Translations under genes and position numbers: made by a program
DNA from: an uncultured Clostridia bacterium
Lineage (GTDB): Bacteria; Bacillota; Clostridia; Oscillospirales; CAG-272
Assembly (NCBI GenBank): GCA_904502015.1
Contig: CAJGEA010000092.1
Span: 1-7,294, forward strand
Direction of reading: 5' to 3'
DNA: 7,294 nucleotides
The notes under the pieces: generated by a model
Told to the model about the DNA's origin: nothing
The model's database searches: none
What the model saw: the letters and a program-made list of their open reading frames with translations, nothing else
Shown: piece by piece, positions 5,670 through 7,294 of the stretch
How positions within the stretch are numbered: the stretch's first letter is position 1
Layout: the number at the start of each line of letters is the position of its first letter

Positions 5670-6287
5670 ATGAAGAATTTTTTCACCCGTTATTCCTATG
5701 ACAGCGTGCGCATGCTCTTGGATCAGATCGTCATTGCTATTTTTGGATTTTCTCTTGCCGTAACTTCGGTTCACGCAGAAAGCGATGCGCTTCTGTGTGC
5801 GACCAGCGTGGGGGCTATTGTCTTTTATTTGGCGCTTATCTATGGTGTGGGATGGAAGATGGGCCAGCGGGATTGCAAAAGTGTCAGGTACGGTCAAATG
5901 ACCTACCGCCCTTTCACGGGTGTTTGGGTGGCTCTCCTTGCCAATTCCATCAACCTGCTTGTCGCCGTAGCCATAATGGTGGGAACGCTCACGGGTGCTG
6001 AAGCGGTGTCCAGCGTAGCGAACTTTATGGCGCTTATGGGGCAGGCTATGTATCAAGGCATCCTTTCCGTTGTTAAAATTGGAGGCCAGCTTGCGCGCGA
6101 TGTGTGGTGGGTATATTTCCTCCTTCCCATTCCCGCGATCATCGTGGCCGGTTTTGCCTATACGATGGGTGCTAAAGACCGCGTGCTGACCAAAATGGCG
6201 ATCCCCGATCTCCCCGCCTCCGACCGCCCCACCAAGCAGGAGAAAAAGGAGCAGAAGCGGGCAGAGAAGAACAACAGAGGCGAATAA
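5670..6287 (+). CDS. Unrecognised four-helix membrane protein with charged C-terminal tail
   Basis: I do not recognise the family. The product has 205 residues with likely membrane helices at about 16-36 (LLDQIVIAIFGFSLAVTSVHA), 42-62, 84-107 (GVWVALLANSINLLVAVAIM within it) and 146-167. The last about 30 residues are hydrophilic and charged (PTKQEKKEQKRAEKNNRGE), probably cytoplasmic. A conserved-looking loop with GWKMGQRDCKSVRYG (61-75) joins helices 2 and 3. The ATG at 5670 is preceded by GAGG about 10 nt upstream and by a good promoter. VTSVHAES at 31-38 could suggest signal-peptide cleavage, but the hydrophobic segment begins too far in and I favour a helix. It is a single-gene unit, divergent from the recombinase and convergent with the acetyltransferase, so its context gives no clear role. 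Confidence 0.86.
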   Translation: MKNFFTRYSYDSVRMLLDQIVIAIFGFSLAVTSVHAESDALLCATSVGAIVFYLALIYGVGWKMGQRDCKSVRYGQMTYRPFTGVWVALLANSINLLVAVAIMVGTLTGAEAVSSVANFMALMGQAMYQGILSVVKIGGQLARDVWWVYFLLPIPAIIVAGFAYTMGAKDRVLTKMAIPDLPASDRPTKQEKKEQKRAEKNNRGE

Positions 6288-6298
6288 CAGTAACAGTA

Positions 6299-6326
6299 AG
6301 CCCCGACAGAGAACTCTGTCGGGGCT
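6299..6326. terminator. Bidirectional terminator hairpin
   Basis: A perfect 13-bp stem (AGCCCCGACAGAG, 6299-6311, with CTCTGTCGGGGCT, 6314-6326) has only AA between its arms. It lies 11 bp after the membrane protein stop and 20 bp after the acetyltransferase stop on the other strand. T-rich tails are short (CTTCATT on the plus strand, TTACTGTTACTGTTATT on the minus strand), so its efficiency is uncertain. Confidence 0.85.
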
Positions 6327-6346
6327 CTTCATTAGATATCAGGGGT

Positions 6347-6844
6347 TTACAGCCGCTTTTCTCTCAATATTCCCTCGTATAAGCCGTCAACGCAGGTCCC
6401 GACCGGAGAATATCCCAAGGCATCGTAATACCGCGCAAGGGGGACGTTGTCCACCGCCGAGTCAAGCCTGAAAAAGCACTTGCCCTGTTCTGCTGCATAT
6501 GTTTCGGCATGCTTGATAAATATTCTGCCAACGCCGGACGCGCCGATTTCGGTGACGAAATGGTGCAGATAGAAGGCGGGAGGGTTGTCCGGCCAGCGGT
6601 CATCCTGATCCAGCAGGACCCCGGCACAGACGATGCGGCTCGATGCTGTGTCGTACAGAACGAACGCCTGTCCCTTTTCTTGCTTTTCTTCGTAGTAAGA
6701 CAAGGGATAGACTTCATCATACCGCGTTACGTTCCACTGCTCGATGCCTTTTTCGTCCATCCATTTCATTCGTTTGAGGATCATGTCAAACATGTGCGGA
6801 ATTTCTTCGGCCTTGATTTTTCGGAATACGTATGTATCGTGCAT
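6347..6844 (-). CDS. GNAT family N-acetyltransferase
   Basis: The product is 165 residues, the normal size for a single-domain GCN5-related acetyltransferase that moves the acetyl group of acetyl-CoA to an amine. N-terminal strand and helix: FRKIKAEEIPHMFDMILKRM (7-26). The substrate-side WMDEKGIEQWN (29-39) is common in the clostridial GNAT subfamily. The acetyl-CoA loop is EIGASGVGRIFI (99-110); the family pattern is Q/R-x-x-G-x-G/A, and the first position here is Gly101 instead of Gln or Arg. NVPLARYYDALGYSPVG (133-149) is the usual C-terminal motif. Its substrate cannot be told. I chose ATG at 6844, with AGGTG about 6 nt upstream; a GTG at 6853 overlaps that ribosome binding site. It is a single gene with its own promoter. 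Confidence 0.92.
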   Translation of the reverse strand: MHDTYVFRKIKAEEIPHMFDMILKRMKWMDEKGIEQWNVTRYDEVYPLSYYEEKQEKGQAFVLYDTASSRIVCAGVLLDQDDRWPDNPPAFYLHHFVTEIGASGVGRIFIKHAETYAAEQGKCFFRLDSAVDNVPLARYYDALGYSPVGTCVDGLYEGILREKRL

Positions 6845-6891
6845 TTTGGTCACCTGTAATTTGAAGTTGTGGGGTGAGTTACGCTTTCTCC

Positions 6892-6920
6892 ATTATAGCA
6901 CAAAGATGGCGTGAAAACAA
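6892..6920 (-). promoter_or_regulatory. Sigma-A-type promoter of the acetyltransferase gene
   Basis: On the minus strand TTGTTT (6915-6920), a 17-nt spacer and TATAAT (6892-6897) form a good promoter about 48 bp upstream of the ATG at 6844. It lies 31 bp from the left end of the tandem array. Confidence 0.78.
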
Positions 6921-7035
6921 TATCTCGGATGAAATTTGTCGGGGGTGCAACGGGAATCTGAACCCCGCCGAACGGCGCTATGCGCCGTGTCGGCCTCAAG
7001 TTGCATTATAGTTATTGAACTGGGAAGGTACGATG

Positions 7036-7103
7036 GCAACTTGAATGCGGGGAATTCATGACGGGAATCGAACCCCGCCGAGCAAACTCGGCTTGCAAGT
7101 TGC
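7036..7103. repeat. Array block type A
   Basis: Inverted arms GCAACTTG (7036-7043) and CAAGTTGC (7096-7103) close the block. Inside are GGGGAATTCATGA, then CGGGAATCGAACCCC, whose complement GGTTCGATTCC matches the tRNA T-loop consensus, then a 6-bp hairpin GCCGAG-CAAA-CTCGGC (7077-7092). A second A block starts at 7245 and is cut by the window end; its visible part is identical in sequence. Confidence 0.85.
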
Positions 7104-7134
7104 ATTTTGGTTGCTGAAAAGGGACGGTTTGGTG

Positions 7135-7213
7135 GCAACTTGAATGCGGATGCTCGTATCGGGAATCTGAACCCCGCCGAACGGCGCTATGCGCCGTGTC
7201 GGCATCAAGTTGC
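7135..7213. repeat. Array block type B
   Basis: The same closing arms as block A (7135-7142 and 7206-7213) enclose GGATGCTCGTAT, then CGGGAATCTGAACCCC (one base longer than in A). The hairpin here is longer, with GCCGA/TCGGC outside ACGGCGC-TAT-GCGCCGT and one bulged base (7176-7203). A near-identical partial B block starts the array at 6951 (one difference in the shared stretch, CCTCAAG against CATCAAG). Confidence 0.85.
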
Positions 7214-7294
7214 ATTTTGGTTGCTGAAAGGAGAAGGTAGGCTGGCAACTTGAATGCGGGGAATTCATGACGGGAATCGAACCCCGCCGAGCAA

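Larger units (their letters stand above)
6951..7294. repeat. Alternating A/B tandem repeat array (continues past the window)
   Basis: Units starting CGGGAATC(T)GAACCCCGCCGA begin at 6951, 7062, 7160 and 7271. Lengths alternate 111, 98, 111 bp, so the true period is a 209-bp dimer. Seen another way, blocks closed by GCAACTTG and CAAGTTGC alternate with spacers of exactly 31 bp (7005-7035, 7104-7134, 7214-7244). Block A (7036-7103, 68 bp) and block B (7135-7213, 79 bp) differ in their central hairpin and in the stretch before it. The leftmost block is a B lacking its left arm, so the array begins abruptly near 6951. Open frames across it only translate the repeat. No gene is seen from 6854 to the end besides the promoter and this array. 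Function unknown. Confidence 0.92.

Noticed and set aside
7036..7103. tRNA gene or pseudo-tRNA on the minus strand
   Set aside because: The T-loop consensus is present, but there is no acceptor stem, D-arm, anticodon arm or CCA end around it, and the standard 5-bp T-stem is broken.
6893..7268. Minus-strand open frames of 70-81 codons across the array
   Set aside because: They overlap in different frames, translate the repeat units, have no consistent ribosome binding site, and one runs into the acetyltransferase promoter.
6951..7294. CRISPR array
   Set aside because: There are constant-length 31-bp spacers, but the repeats are 68-79 bp, of two kinds, and the spacers are related to each other (22 of 31 bases match between the first and third). 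No cas gene is present.

Overview
The window looks like chromosome from an uncultured gut-type Clostridia (Bacillota), probably near Oscillospirales. The evidence is indirect: strong AGGAGG-type ribosome binding sites, GC-rich genes separated by AT-rich sigma-A-type promoters, a truA / DUF5711-like / CvpA-family gene set, and hairpin-rich interspersed repeats. The genus cannot be fixed from the sequence alone.

Layout. Bases 1-213 are one copy of a multi-hairpin interspersed repeat, cut by the window edge, followed by a doubtful 49-residue membrane ORF (232-381). A two-way terminator (388-421) ends the minus-strand operon truA (2504-3322), DUF5711-like membrane beta-propeller (1177-2514) and CvpA-family membrane protein (429-1097). 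That operon starts from a near-consensus promoter at 3356-3384. A second repeat copy (3465-3650) lies between this promoter and an equally good plus-strand promoter for a flavin reductase-family gene (3731-4444). The reductase promoter is enclosed by an 8-bp inverted repeat that could be an operator. A 56-bp palindromic terminator, holding both stop codons, separates the reductase from a convergent XerC/D-type tyrosine recombinase (4491-5504). The recombinase is divergent from an unrecognised four-helix membrane protein (5670-6287), which converges on a GNAT acetyltransferase (6347-6844) across another hairpin terminator.

From 6951 to the right edge there is a non-coding tandem array. Two related block types, A (68 bp) and B (79 bp), alternate and are separated by spacers of exactly 31 bp, giving a 209-bp super-period. 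Each block carries a type-specific hairpin and a motif resembling a tRNA T-arm, and the block-spacer junctions are inverted 8-bp arms. The array runs out of the window and is its least explained structure.

The genes are mostly independent units: RNA modification plus envelope proteins, redox, site-specific recombination, an orphan membrane protein and small-molecule or protein acetylation. No complete mobile element, CRISPR array, rRNA or tRNA gene was found. The novelty lies in the repeat families.
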